Part shown: positions 8,347-17,499 of the stretch, piece by piece
Layout: each line of letters begins with the position of its first letter
Numbering within the stretch: the first letter of the stretch is position 1
Source: Clostridium sp. OF03-18AA
Lineage (GTDB): Bacteria; Bacillota; Clostridia; Lachnospirales; Lachnospiraceae
Direction: 5' to 3'
Assembly (NCBI RefSeq): GCF_003478035.1
Contig: NZ_QUEP01000001.1
Coordinates: 62,001-126,000 of the forward strand
Length of the DNA stretch: 64,000 nt
Position numbers and translations under genes: made by a program
Notes under the pieces: generated by a model
Databases searched by the model: none
What the model saw: the letters and a program-made list of their open reading frames with translations, nothing else
Told to the model about the DNA's origin: nothing

Positions 8347-8589
8347 GACAGAGAAAGGAAGTGAACACATAATGGAAGGTCGAAGTCATACGATGGAGGC
8401 AGACGCACACCCTGAACCGGTGGCAATACGCATGACCGGGGGCTGCTGTTATGTGTGTTGCCGAAATCAATCTGTTCAGTTGTAACCGGTGTCTTTGGAT
8501 TTACCGGATGCAATGGCTTTGTCTCCATGATCGCATGAATCTTTGCCGGAAATTCCGGGCAGAAATAACAGATTGTGGGGGAAAAGAAA
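8347..8589 (+). promoter_or_regulatory. Long structured 5' leader of mgtE, class unknown
   Basis: The leader contains a 15-bp hairpin (GGCAATACGCATGAC at about 8422 pairing with GTTATGTGTGTTGCC at about 8448, with three G-U pairs), then CCGGT..TACCGG, GCAATGG..CCAT and GCCGGAA/TTCCGGGC stems. I looked for the magnesium M-box core and did not find its conserved sequence. A regulatory role in Mg2+ transport is inferred from position only. Confidence 0.5.
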
Positions 8590-9957
8590 ATGCCGAATGA
8601 TGGAAATGAAACATTTGACATGGAGCATCTTCTGGAGCTGGCAGAGGAAAAAAAATACCGCCTGCTGAAGGAAGAGCTTGTGGAACTGAACGAGGTGGAT
8701 ATCGCATCGTTCATCGAAGAACTGGACTCTGAGCGCACCGTAATCGTGTTCCGGATGCTGCCGAAGGCGCTGGCGACCGAGGTATTTGCCGAGCTTCCGG
8801 TGGACAAGCAGAGCCACATCATCAACAGCATCACAGATAAGGAGCTTTCCGAGATCGTGGATGAGCTCTATGTGGATGATGCCGTTGACCTGGTGGAAGA
8901 ACTCCCGGCGACGGTGGTCCGCCGTGTTTTACAGAACACGAAGCCGGAGACGAGAAAGCTCATCAACCAGTTCTTAAACTATCCGGAGAACAGTGCCGGA
9001 AGTATCATGACAGCCGAGTATATCGGACTGAAAAAGAACATGACGGTGGAGCAGTGTTTCGCCTACATCCGCCATCACGCAGTAGATTCCGAGACAATCT
9101 ACACCTGCTATGTGATGGACGAAAAAAGGATGTTGGACGGTGTGATCACGGTAAAGGACCTTCTCCTTCAGCCGTATGAGCGCCAGGTCGGCGATATCAT
9201 GGACACGCACGTCATCAAAGCGAAGACGACCGATGACCAGGAGCTTGTGGCCGATACGATGAACAAGTACGGACTTCTCTCCATGCCGGTCGTGGACAGT
9301 GAGGACCGTCTGGTCGGGATCATCACGGTCGACGATGTCATGGAAGTCATGGAGGAAGAGGCGACCGAGGACTTCGAGAAGATGGCGGCGATGCTGCCGA
9401 GTGAAAAGCCGTATTTAAAGACGGGCGTATTCACGCTGGCGAAGAACAGGATCCCGTGGCTTCTGATCTTGATGCTTTCCAGTACGATCACAGGTGGGAT
9501 CCTTGTAAAATACGAGAATGCCTTTGCGGCGATCCCGCTTCTCGTGAGCTTTATCCCGATGTTAATGGATACCGGCGGAAACTCCGGAAGCCAGAGCAGC
9601 ACGATGATCATCCGTGGTATGGCTGTCGGTGATATCGAGCCGAAGGATATCCTGAAAGTCGTGTGGAAGGAAGTACGGGTCGGTCTGATCGTCGGATTTG
9701 TGCTGGCGGTGGTCAATTTTATCCGCCTGATGATCCAGTACCCGGGAAATACGATGATCTGTCTGACGGTTGTGATGAGTCTTTTCTGTACCGTTATCGT
9801 CGCGAAGACGATCGGATGCACGCTGCCGATCGGGGCGAAAGTATTAAAACTTGACCCGGCGATCATGGCGTCGCCGATGATCACGACGATCGTGGATGCG
9901 GTGAGCCTGATGGTGTACTTTAATCTGGCGTGCCATCTGCTGGATATGACGGTGTAG
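8590..9957 (+). CDS. mgtE: Magnesium transporter MgtE
   Basis: This 455-residue MgtE-family Mg2+ channel has an N-terminal superhelical domain (residues about 10-130), two CBS domains (about 135-255, including GSIMTAEYIGLKKNMTV and GVITVKDLL) that sense Mg2+, and five membrane segments. The pore signature PMLMDTGGNSGSQSS is intact. The ATG at 8590 has GGGGG about 8 bases upstream; a GTG at 8575 would overlap that site. It is monocistronic behind its own promoter and a structured leader. Confidence 0.95.
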   Translation: MPNDGNETFDMEHLLELAEEKKYRLLKEELVELNEVDIASFIEELDSERTVIVFRMLPKALATEVFAELPVDKQSHIINSITDKELSEIVDELYVDDAVDLVEELPATVVRRVLQNTKPETRKLINQFLNYPENSAGSIMTAEYIGLKKNMTVEQCFAYIRHHAVDSETIYTCYVMDEKRMLDGVITVKDLLLQPYERQVGDIMDTHVIKAKTTDDQELVADTMNKYGLLSMPVVDSEDRLVGIITVDDVMEVMEEEATEDFEKMAAMLPSEKPYLKTGVFTLAKNRIPWLLILMLSSTITGGILVKYENAFAAIPLLVSFIPMLMDTGGNSGSQSSTMIIRGMAVGDIEPKDILKVVWKEVRVGLIVGFVLAVVNFIRLMIQYPGNTMICLTVVMSLFCTVIVAKTIGCTLPIGAKVLKLDPAIMASPMITTIVDAVSLMVYFNLACHLLDMTV

Positions 9958-10030
9958 AGGATGGAAATGATAAGAATGTCTGTCTGCGGACTTATCCGCG
10001 GATAAATATATATTAACAGGAGTATGGATT

Positions 10031-11488
10031 ATGGAAAAAGTAAGAACAAGATTTGCGCCGAGCCCGACCGGCCGGATGCATGTAGGTAATTTAAGAACAG
10101 CTCTTTACACATACCTGATCGCGAAGCACGAGGGCGGAGATTTCATTCTCCGTATCGAGGATACAGACCAGGAGCGCCACGTTGAGGGCGCCGAGGACAT
10201 TATCTACCGCACACTGGCAGAGACAGGCCTGGTCCATGACGAAGGTCCGGATAAGGACGGCGGCTACGGTCCGTACGTTCAGAGTGAACGTCAGAAAGCT
10301 GGGATCTACATGGAATATGCGAAAAAACTTGTGGAAAAAGGTGAGGCTTACTACTGCTTCTGTACCCAGGAGCGCTTAAATACATTAAAGAAGACCGTAA
10401 ACGGTGAGGAGATCATGGTTTACGATAAGCATTGCCTGCATCTCTCCAAAGAAGAGGTAGAGGCAAACTTAAAGGCGGGAATGCCGTTCGTCATCCGCCA
10501 GAACAACCCGAAAGAGGGAACCACCACATTCCATGACGAGATCTACGGAGATATCACAGTAGACAACGCAGAACTCGACGACATGGTCCTCATCAAATCC
10601 GATGGATATCCGACCTACAACTTCGCAAACGTTGTGGACGACCATCTGATGAAGATCACACACGTTGTCCGCGGAAATGAGTACCTTTCCTCCTCTCCGA
10701 AATACAACCGTCTCTACGAGGCATTTGGCTGGCAGGTTCCGATCTATGTACACTGCCCGACCATCACAAACGAGGAGCACAAGAAATTAAGTAAGAGAAG
10801 CGGACATTCCTCCTTTGAGGATCTTCTTGAGCAGGGATTCTTAACAGAGGCGATCGTAAACTTCGTTGCCCTTTTAGGATGGTCTCCGGCAAACAACCAG
10901 GAGTTCTTTACACTTGAGGAGCTTGTAAAAGAGTTCGATTACCACAACATGAGCAAGTCTCCGGCTGTCTTTGATATGACAAAGCTCCGCTGGATGAACG
11001 GTGAGTACATCAAGAAGATGGATGATGACAAGTTCTTCGAGATCGCAAAACCGTACCTTGAGGCTGTGATCAAGAAACCGCTGAATTTAAAGAAGATCGC
11101 CGGAATGGTAAAGACAAGAATTGAGACTCTGCTCGATATCGCGGATCAGATCGATTTCTTCGAGGAAATGCCGGAATACAGCGCAGATATGTATGTTCAT
11201 AAGAAGATGAAGACAACAAAAGAGAACTCCTTAGAGACATTGAAGGAAGTTCTTCCGATCCTTGAGGCGCAGGATGACTTCAGCAATGACGCTCTCTTTG
11301 AGGCTCTTTCCAAATATGTTGCCGATAAGGGCGTAAAGACAGGCTTCGTAATGTGGCCGATCCGTACCGCAGTGTCCGGAAAGCAGATGACTCCGGCAGG
11401 CGCTACTGAGATCATGGAGATCATCGGAAAAGAGGAGTCTCTGGCTCGTATTAAGAAGGGAATCGAACTTCTGGAAGCAGCAGAATAA
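10031..11488 (+). CDS. gltX: Glutamyl-tRNA synthetase
   Basis: A 485-residue class I aminoacyl-tRNA synthetase. The HIGH motif is in [19 protein letters not shown] and the KMSKS motif is KLSKRSG near residue 255. It charges tRNA-Glu, and tRNA-Gln as well if the organism uses the GatCAB route, which is the usual case in clostridia. AGGAG lies 8 bases before the ATG. Its stop overlaps the start of the helicase gene (TAATG), implying coupled translation. Confidence 0.96.
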   Translation: MEKVRTRFAPSPTGRMHVGNLRTALYTYLIAKHEGGDFILRIEDTDQERHVEGAEDIIYRTLAETGLVHDEGPDKDGGYGPYVQSERQKAGIYMEYAKKLVEKGEAYYCFCTQERLNTLKKTVNGEEIMVYDKHCLHLSKEEVEANLKAGMPFVIRQNNPKEGTTTFHDEIYGDITVDNAELDDMVLIKSDGYPTYNFANVVDDHLMKITHVVRGNEYLSSSPKYNRLYEAFGWQVPIYVHCPTITNEEHKKLSKRSGHSSFEDLLEQGFLTEAIVNFVALLGWSPANNQEFFTLEELVKEFDYHNMSKSPAVFDMTKLRWMNGEYIKKMDDDKFFEIAKPYLEAVIKKPLNLKKIAGMVKTRIETLLDIADQIDFFEEMPEYSADMYVHKKMKTTKENSLETLKEVLPILEAQDDFSNDALFEALSKYVADKGVKTGFVMWPIRTAVSGKQMTPAGATEIMEIIGKEESLARIKKGIELLEAAE

Positions 11489-13443
11489 TGGATTTTAATC
11501 AGGCACAGATGACGGCCCTGGAACACCGGGATGGACCGATGATGGTCCTCGCGGGTCCGGGGTCCGGAAAAACGACAGTAATTACACACAGAATCAAGAG
11601 ACTGCTGGAGGCGGGCGTTGACCCCTCCGGCATTCTTGTCATTACGTTCACAAAAGCGGCGGCCACGGAGATGAAGGAACGGTTTCTGAGACTGGCGAGG
11701 GAAGAAGACGAAAAGCGGAAACAGGCGGAGCAGAGAGCAGGCGGGAGCCGGACGGGGGCGGAAAAGCCCTTTTTTGGAACTGCTGATCCTGGTCCCCGGA
11801 GGCGCGAAGCCTGCGGGACGTCTCTGGAGGCGGCAGGTTCCCGTGTGAGCTTTGGAACCTTTCACTCGGTCTTTTACCATATTCTAAAGTGGGCGTACCG
11901 TTTCCCTGCCGGAAATGTGATCAGCGGGGAGGAAAAACGCCAGTATTTTAAGAAGTTTCTCGATGAATCAGAGATGGAGGTCGAGGACGAGGCGGAATTT
12001 ATCTCCTCCATCATCAATGAGATCAGCTACGTAAAAGGCGAGCGCCTGGATCTGAAGTACTACTATTCCCAGAACTGCCCGGAAGAGTGGTTTAAAAAGC
12101 TTTATGACGGGTACGATGAGATGCTGAAAACGACGGGAAAGATCGACTTCGACGATATGCTCGTCATGTGCCATGAGCTGTTTACGGAGCGGAAGGACAT
12201 CCTGGCAGCATGGCAGAAGAAGTTTAAGTATATTCTCGTGGATGAGTTCCAGGATATTAACCTTCTTCAGTATCAGGTTGTCCGGATGCTGGCACTGCCG
12301 GAGAACAATCTCTTTATCGTCGGAGATGATGACCAGTCGATCTACCGGTTCCGCGGGGCGAAGCCGGAGATCATGCTCGGCTTTGAAAAGGATTTTCCAG
12401 GGACAAAACGGGTGCTTCTGGGAACGAATTACAGGTCTACAAAGGAAATCGTGGAGACCTCTCTTCGCCTTATTGAGCACAATAAGGTCCGGTTTGAGAA
12501 GAAGCTGGAGCCGTTCCGGGGATCCGGACGTCCGGTGGATTTCCGGGTTTTCGATAATCCCGGACATGAGATGGACACGGTGGCGCAGAGTATCCGCGCG
12601 TACCATGACGCCGGGTATCAGTGGAGCGAGATCGCGGTACTGTTCCGAACAGGGGCAAATTCCGGCCTGATGGCGGAGCGGCTGATGGGCTATAATATTC
12701 CGTTTAAGCTGCGGGATGTGATCCCGAATCTTTACAGCCACTGGATCGCGAAGGATCTCTTCGCCTACATGGAGATCGCGGCGGGCAGCAGGAAAAGATC
12801 CGATTTTTACAGGATCATGAACCGGCCAAACCGGTATTTCAGCAGGGATGCCTTTGATACGCCGATCGTATCCTTTGACCGCCTGAAATCCTTTTACCAG
12901 GATAGGGACTGGATGGAGGAGCGGATCTGTGACCTGGAGGCGGATCTTCGCGCAATGGCGCCGTTAAAGCCTGTGGCGGCAGTCAACTATATCCGGAAGG
13001 CGATCGGATACGATGACTATCTGCGGTCCTATGCAGAATTCAGGCGAATGAAGCCGGAGGAACTTTTCGAGACGGCAGATAAGCTCGCGGAGAGCGCGGC
13101 GGAATTTGCAACCTTTGTGGAGTGGAAGGAACATGCGGCCCGGTATGAGGAAGAATTAAAGAAGCAGAATCAGGAAGAGCGCGAGGAGACGAAAGACCGC
13201 GTGACTCTGTCAACGATGCACAGTGCAAAGGGACTGGAATATCCGGTCGTCTTTGTGGTTGATGCGAATGAGGGGATCGTTCCACACCATAAAGCGGGTC
13301 TGCCGGCGGATATCGAGGAGGAGAGACGGCTGTTCTATGTCGCCCTGACACGTGCGAAGGACCGGCTTCATGTAGCGGCGGTGAAGGAGCGGTATCACAG
13401 GAAGACGGATGTTTCCCGGTTTGTGGAGGAAGCAGGACTGTGA
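11488..13443 (+). CDS. UvrD/PcrA-like superfamily 1 ATP-dependent DNA helicase
   Basis: A 651-residue SF1A helicase. Motif I is LAGPGSGKTTV (near residue 17), motif Ia VITFTKAAATEM, motif II VDEFQDIN, motif III GDDDQSIYRFRGA, motif IV GTNYRST, motif V TMHSAKGLEYPVVFVV and motif VI RLFYVALTRAKDRL. It is shorter than UvrD/PcrA (about 720-750), which suits the compact clostridial UvrD-like group. A segment of about 40 residues rich in Arg, Glu and Gly (about 75-115) is inserted between motif Ia and the GTFHS motif and looks unstructured. It is translationally coupled to gltX; the reason is unknown. Confidence 0.88.
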   Translation: MDFNQAQMTALEHRDGPMMVLAGPGSGKTTVITHRIKRLLEAGVDPSGILVITFTKAAATEMKERFLRLAREEDEKRKQAEQRAGGSRTGAEKPFFGTADPGPRRREACGTSLEAAGSRVSFGTFHSVFYHILKWAYRFPAGNVISGEEKRQYFKKFLDESEMEVEDEAEFISSIINEISYVKGERLDLKYYYSQNCPEEWFKKLYDGYDEMLKTTGKIDFDDMLVMCHELFTERKDILAAWQKKFKYILVDEFQDINLLQYQVVRMLALPENNLFIVGDDDQSIYRFRGAKPEIMLGFEKDFPGTKRVLLGTNYRSTKEIVETSLRLIEHNKVRFEKKLEPFRGSGRPVDFRVFDNPGHEMDTVAQSIRAYHDAGYQWSEIAVLFRTGANSGLMAERLMGYNIPFKLRDVIPNLYSHWIAKDLFAYMEIAAGSRKRSDFYRIMNRPNRYFSRDAFDTPIVSFDRLKSFYQDRDWMEERICDLEADLRAMAPLKPVAAVNYIRKAIGYDDYLRSYAEFRRMKPEELFETADKLAESAAEFATFVEWKEHAARYEEELKKQNQEEREETKDRVTLSTMHSAKGLEYPVVFVVDANEGIVPHHKAGLPADIEEERRLFYVALTRAKDRLHVAAVKERYHRKTDVSRFVEEAGL

Positions 13444-13553
13444 TCAAGTCGAATGTACGTGGGACCTGGTGAGCAATTCTGGTCAGCGCAAGTTGACAAA
13501 TTCCTCACGGAATTACTGCACTTTGCACTCTGTTTTAAAAAGCGAGGAGAAAC

Positions 13554-14084
13554 ATGGGACTTGTTCATATTTACTGCGGAGATGGAAAAGGAAAAACGAG
13601 CGCGGCGGTCGGACTGGCCGTCCGGGCGGCAGGATGCGGAAAACGCGTGGTGATCGCGAGATTTTTAAAGACGGACAATTCCGGGGAAGTGGAAATTTTA
13701 AAGAAAATCCCGGAGGTTACGCTGATCCCGTGCCGGAAAACATTTGGCTTTGTCCGGTCGATGGATGAAGAGACGAAAAGGGAATGTGCGGCATACCACA
13801 GAGAGCTGTTTGGCGAAGCGGTGAAACTCGCGGAACATGCGGATCTGGTGGTGTTTGATGAGATCATGGCGGCTGTAAATTACGGGATGGTTCCGGAACG
13901 CGATGTCCTGGAATTTCTTGAAAACCGCCCCGGAAGAGATCAGACGGACGGGCTGGAGATCGTTCTCACTGGGAGAGATCCGTCGGAGAAGCTGATCGCG
14001 GCAGCGGATTATGTCTCGGAGATCTGTAAGAGAAAGCATCCGTTTGACCGCGGGATCATGGCGAGACGGGGAGTTGAGTACTGA
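13554..14084 (+). CDS. Corrinoid adenosyltransferase (CobA/CobO/BtuR type)
   Basis: A 176-residue P-loop enzyme with GDGKGKTSAAVGLAVRAAG at the N-terminus, followed by the family segments VVIARFLK, DLVVFDEIMAAVNYG and EIVLTGRDPSEKLI. Enzymes of this group transfer adenosyl from ATP to cob(I)alamin or cob(I)yrinate, forming adenosylcobalamin. No other cobalamin gene is nearby, so it may serve salvage. GAGGAG is about 8 bases before the ATG. It is followed directly by the second triple-hairpin repeat. Confidence 0.9.
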   Translation: MGLVHIYCGDGKGKTSAAVGLAVRAAGCGKRVVIARFLKTDNSGEVEILKKIPEVTLIPCRKTFGFVRSMDEETKRECAAYHRELFGEAVKLAEHADLVVFDEIMAAVNYGMVPERDVLEFLENRPGRDQTDGLEIVLTGRDPSEKLIAAADYVSEICKRKHPFDRGIMARRGVEY

Positions 14085-14210
14085 CGTTACAGTACACGGG
14101 CACTCCATGCCCGCGCACTGTAACAGGATTTTGCCGATGCTTCGCATTCCGAATCGGCAAAATCTGCTGTCACAACTGTATTGTACGGAATTTTCAGTTC
14201 AGAAAATTCC
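14085..14210 (+). repeat. Triple-hairpin dispersed repeat, copy 2
   Basis: Three hairpins follow in order: GTTACAGT..ACTGTAAC (14086-14124) enclosing GGGCA/TGCCC, GATTTTGCCGAT/ATCGGCAAAATC (14127-14164, perfect 12-bp stem), and GGAATTTTC/GAAAATTCC (14187-14210). This is the reverse complement of 6258-6382 with small changes. It has no coding role. It follows the adenosyltransferase stop codon directly and could end its transcript. Confidence 0.85.
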
Positions 14211-14265
14211 TACCGTGTGCAGTAACGTACTGATCGCTTCTTTTTAAAAGTAGCAATTCTTTCTA

Positions 14266-14294
14266 TTGATTTTATGGCAGTTTACTGGTATCCT
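14266..14294 (+). promoter_or_regulatory. Possible promoter of the DUF1292 gene
   Basis: TTGATT and TATCCT are separated by 17 bases. The -10 is weak, and an alternative TATAAA follows a few bases later. Confidence 0.4.
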
Positions 14295-14372
14295 ATAAAA
14301 AATGGCAGCCGTGACAGAAAAGAACCGCTGCAAGAAACGGCAGGATGCCGGAAATGAGAGGAATTTGAGATT

Positions 14373-14705
14373 ATGGCAAAGGACAAAAATATGAATCAGG
14401 ATGCTGCAAACGATGAGGAGATGACCGTGACTCTGACACTGGATGACGGAACCGAGTTAGAGTGCGTGGTCCTTACGATCTTTGAGGCGGCTGATAAGGA
14501 ATATATCGCGCTTCTTCCGTTAGACGGAAATGAGGCTGAGGATGGCGAGGTATACTTATACCGCTACACAGAGATCAATGGAACTCCGGATATCCAGAAC
14601 ATCGAGAGCGACGAGGAGTACGAGATCGTTGCTGATGCGTTCGATGAACTTCTCGACACTGAAGAGTACGACGAGATTGTAGGCGAGGACGAGCTGGACG
14701 ACTGA
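14373..14705 (+). CDS. DUF1292 (YrzB-like) acidic protein
   Basis: A 110-residue, strongly acidic protein of the DUF1292 family, found throughout Firmicutes, often near the yrrL/alaS region. The conserved core is TLDDGTELECVVLTIFE ... EYIALLPLD ... VYLYRYTE, with an Asp/Glu-rich C-terminus. Its function is unknown. Here it is monocistronic, with a terminator directly after it. The ribosome site upstream of the ATG (GAGAGGAATTTGAG) is moderate. Confidence 0.88.
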   Translation: MAKDKNMNQDAANDEEMTVTLTLDDGTELECVVLTIFEAADKEYIALLPLDGNEAEDGEVYLYRYTEINGTPDIQNIESDEEYEIVADAFDELLDTEEYDEIVGEDELDD

Positions 14706-14748
14706 TTTAAAAAATGAGAAACAGCAGTTTCCCATAATATGAACCGCT

Positions 14749-14800
14749 AAGGCGGCGTTTCCGACTTCCGATAGAGGGAGAATGGGGACGCCGCCTTTTT
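14749..14800 (+). terminator. Terminator after the DUF1292 gene
   Basis: GGCGGCGTTTCC pairs with GGGGACGCCGCC across a loop of about 20 bases and is followed by five T. Confidence 0.85.
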
Positions 14801-14849
14801 ACGTGCAATATACGTGCGGGGCGTAGGATAGCGGGAGCAAATGGAAAAT

Positions 14850-14863
14850 AGAACATAAGTTCG
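14850..14863 (+). promoter_or_regulatory. LexA (SOS) box of uvrB
   Basis: AGAACATAAGTTCG matches the Gram-positive LexA consensus CGAACnnnnGTTCG except at the first base. It lies about 9 bases upstream of the -35 element of the uvrB promoter, so damage-induced cleavage of LexA should derepress uvrB. Confidence 0.8.
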
Positions 14864-14871
14864 AAAATAAC

Positions 14872-14900
14872 TGTACATTTCTATATAGACATGGTATACT
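14872..14900 (+). promoter_or_regulatory. uvrB promoter
   Basis: TGTACA and TATACT are 17 bases apart, with TGG before the -10 (extended -10), just downstream of the LexA box. Confidence 0.7.
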
Positions 14901-15004
14901 TAAAAGCAGTTAAATATATTTTTAATTCCAGGATGCGAGACCGGAATAATATGAAAGAAGCATGAAACTAAAAAAGATGAAATAGACCGAATCAGGAGGA
15001 AACC

Positions 15005-16996
15005 ATGGATCATTTTGAACTTGTATCAGAATATCAGCCGACCGGTGACCAGCCGCAGGCAATCGAACAGCTGGTAAAAGGCTTCAGGGAAGGCAATCAG
15101 TTTGAGACACTGCTCGGTGTGACTGGATCCGGTAAAACATTTACGATGGCGAACGTGATCCAGCAGTTGAATAAACCAACACTTGTGATCGCGCACAATA
15201 AGACGCTGGCAGCACAGCTTTATTCGGAGATGAAGGAGTTTTTCCCAAATAATGCGGTGGAATACTTTGTATCCTATTACGACTACTATCAGCCGGAGGC
15301 CTATGTGCCGTCGACGGATACTTATATTGAAAAGGACTCCGCGATCAACGATGAGATCGATAAGCTGCGCCATTCTGCGACAGCGGCCCTTTCTGAGCGG
15401 AATGATGTGATCATTGTAGCTTCGGTATCGTGTATCTATGGTCTGGGAAGCCCGATCGATTATAAGAACATGGTGATCTCGCTGCGCCCTGGAATGGAAA
15501 AAGACAGAGATGAAGTGATCCACAAACTGATCGATATCCAGTATACAAGAAATGAGATGGATTTTAAACGAGGAAGTTTCCGTGTGCGAGGAGATGTGCT
15601 GGAAGTATTTCCGGCATACTCCGGAAGTGAGGCGTACAGGATCGAGTTCTTCGGGGACGAGGTGGACCGGATCATAGAGATCGAGGCGCTGACCGGAGAG
15701 GTGAAGGCACAGTTGGAACATGTGGCGATCTTCCCGGCATCCCACTATGTCGTTCTGAAGGAAAAGATGATGCGTGCGACTGAGAATATTCTTGCAGAGA
15801 TGAAGGAGCAGGTAACCTTCTTTAAAAGTGAGGATAAGCTTCTGGAGGCACAGAGGATCGCTGAGCGGACAAACTTTGACGTGGAGATGATGAGGGAGAC
15901 TGGATTCTGCTCCGGGATCGAGAACTATTCCCGCCATCTCGTGGGTTCCGCACCGGGGCAGCCGCCGTGCACGCTGCTCGACTATTTTCCGGATGATTTT
16001 CTGATCATCGTGGACGAGTCCCATATTACGCTTCCGCAGGTCCGCGGCATGTATTTTGGCGACCGATCGCGAAAAAAGACACTGGTGGATTATGGCTTCC
16101 GTCTGCCGTCCGCACTTGATAACCGTCCGCTGAATTTTGAGGAGTTTGAGACACATATCAACCAGATGATGTTCGTGTCGGCGACGCCGTCCACTTATGA
16201 GGCGGAACATGAACTCCTGCGTGCGGAGCAGATCATCCGCCCGACAGGGCTTCTGGACCCGGAAATCTCTGTCCGTCCGGTGGAAGGACAGATCGATGAT
16301 CTGGTGGGCGAGATCAATAAAGAAGTGGAAAAGCACAATAAAGTTCTCATCACGACGCTCACAAAGCGTATGGCGGAGGACCTGACGGATTATATCAGGG
16401 AAGCCGGAATTCGTGTAAAATATCTGCACTCGGATATTGATACGCTGGAGCGTGCGGAGATCATCCGGGATATGCGTCTGGACGTCTTTGATGTCCTTGT
16501 TGGAATTAACCTTCTCAGAGAGGGACTCGATATCCCGGAGATCACGCTTGTTGCGATCCTGGATGCGGATAAAGAAGGATTTCTTCGTTCAGAGACATCC
16601 CTGATCCAGACGATCGGGCGTGCGGCCAGAAACGCGGAAGGTCATGTCATCATGTATGCAGATACGATCACAGATTCCATGCGGGCCGCCATCGACGAGA
16701 CGAATCGCCGCCGGGAGATCCAGCAGAAGTACAATGAGGAGCACGGAATCACACCGCAGACGATTAAAAAAGCAGTCCGTGATCTGATCGCGATCTCAAA
16801 GGCAGTCAGCACGAGTGAGGAAGAATTTAAGAAAGATCCGGAGTCTATGGATGCAAGGGAACTGGAGAAACTTGTAAAGGAACTTACAAAGAAGATGCGC
16901 CAGGCGGCAGCGGAACTGAACTTTGAGGAAGCAGCTAAGCTGCGTGACCGGATGAAGGAAGTGAAACAGATGCTGCTGGAACTGGAGGATCATTAG
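15005..16996 (+). CDS. uvrB: Excinuclease ABC subunit B
   Basis: UvrB (663 residues) is the damage-verifying helicase of nucleotide-excision repair, acting with UvrA and UvrC. Walker A is [10 protein letters not shown], the beta-hairpin region is [23 protein letters not shown], the DEAD-like motif is [12 protein letters not shown], and the helicase motif VI is [11 protein letters not shown]-terminal UVR motif ([18 protein letters not shown]) binds UvrC. AGGAGG lies 8 bases before the ATG. A LexA box and an extended -10 promoter precede it, and a terminator lies about 100 bases after it. uvrA and uvrC are not in the window. Confidence 0.97.
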   Translation: MDHFELVSEYQPTGDQPQAIEQLVKGFREGNQFETLLGVTGSGKTFTMANVIQQLNKPTLVIAHNKTLAAQLYSEMKEFFPNNAVEYFVSYYDYYQPEAYVPSTDTYIEKDSAINDEIDKLRHSATAALSERNDVIIVASVSCIYGLGSPIDYKNMVISLRPGMEKDRDEVIHKLIDIQYTRNEMDFKRGSFRVRGDVLEVFPAYSGSEAYRIEFFGDEVDRIIEIEALTGEVKAQLEHVAIFPASHYVVLKEKMMRATENILAEMKEQVTFFKSEDKLLEAQRIAERTNFDVEMMRETGFCSGIENYSRHLVGSAPGQPPCTLLDYFPDDFLIIVDESHITLPQVRGMYFGDRSRKKTLVDYGFRLPSALDNRPLNFEEFETHINQMMFVSATPSTYEAEHELLRAEQIIRPTGLLDPEISVRPVEGQIDDLVGEINKEVEKHNKVLITTLTKRMAEDLTDYIREAGIRVKYLHSDIDTLERAEIIRDMRLDVFDVLVGINLLREGLDIPEITLVAILDADKEGFLRSETSLIQTIGRAARNAEGHVIMYADTITDSMRAAIDETNRRREIQQKYNEEHGITPQTIKKAVRDLIAISKAVSTSEEEFKKDPESMDARELEKLVKELTKKMRQAAAELNFEEAAKLRDRMKEVKQMLLELEDH

Positions 16997-17094
16997 AACG
17001 CACAGCAGGAAGAAGAAATATTTTGTATTCCGGGGAAATGCTGTGGAAGGATTTTACAGACGAAGGTATGTGACTGCTATAAAAAAGGAAAAAG

Positions 17095-17124
17095 GACTGG
17101 GAGACAGAAGCTCTCAGTCTTTTT
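17095..17124 (+). terminator. uvrB terminator
   Basis: GACTGGGAGA pairs with TCTCAGTC and is followed by five T. Confidence 0.8.
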
Positions 17125-17183
17125 GATATGTGCACACATGCCTTTGCCCGCACCGGGCGGACGAATGTACCGGAATACGATTA

Positions 17184-17212
17184 TTGACAATTATTCTCAA
17201 TAAGAATACAAT
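17184..17212 (+). promoter_or_regulatory. feoAB promoter overlapped by a Fur box
   Basis: A perfect TTGACA (17184-17189) and TACAAT (17207-17212) are 17 bases apart. TGACAATTATTCTCA at 17185-17199 matches the 7-1-7 Fur consensus TGATAATnATTATCA at all but two defined positions and covers the -35 and most of the spacer. Fur with Fe2+ should therefore block transcription of feoAB. Confidence 0.82.
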
Positions 17213-17268
17213 ATTTCCAGATGACAGGAAGACTGCTATCGACTATGATAATGAAGGATGAACACAGG

Positions 17269-17499
17269 ATGAAACTTTATGAAGGAAAGATTGGCACAAC
17301 GTACCTGGTCGAATCGGTTCATGTGGAAGATGCGATCAACCGGCGTCTGGAGGCGCTGGGTGTAAATGAGAATACTCCTCTTCTTGTGATGAACAAGAAA
17401 AACAGCGGAACGATGATCATCAAAGTCCGCGGAACCCGTCTGGCGCTTGGAAGGCGGATCACAGGCGGGATCGAAGTTAAAGAGGAGGCGGCATCATGA
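17269..17499 (+). CDS. feoA: Ferrous iron transport protein A
   Basis: A 76-residue SH3-like FeoA protein, the small cytoplasmic partner of FeoB. The family pattern INRRLEALGVNENTPLLVMNKKNSGTMIIKVRGTRLALGRRI is clear. The start is set at the ATG at 17269 because AAGGA lies 10 bases upstream and because the predicted transcription start (about 17219) rules out the earlier in-frame ATG at 17221. Its stop overlaps the feoB start (ATGA). It is regulated by the Fur box at 17185. Confidence 0.93.
   Translation: MKLYEGKIGTTYLVESVHVEDAINRRLEALGVNENTPLLVMNKKNSGTMIIKVRGTRLALGRRITGGIEVKEEAAS

Noticed and set aside
8347..8589. M-box (magnesium) riboswitch
   Set aside because: The conserved GGTGAGGCTC-type core and the downstream M-box segments could not be found, so only an unclassified leader is reported.
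14011..14247. 78-codon frame over the triple-hairpin repeat, with a near-identical peptide encoded opposite 6251-6499
   Set aside because: The peptide similarity is a by-product of the inverted DNA repeat; there are no ribosome sites and the hairpins explain the sequence.
15026..16429. Long open frame on the minus strand opposite uvrB
   Set aside because: It exactly shadows a certain gene; the protein is His/Leu/Arg-rich without motifs, and no ribosome site precedes it. Similar shadows lie opposite ligA (35167-36423) and the ppx-like gene (42117-43118).
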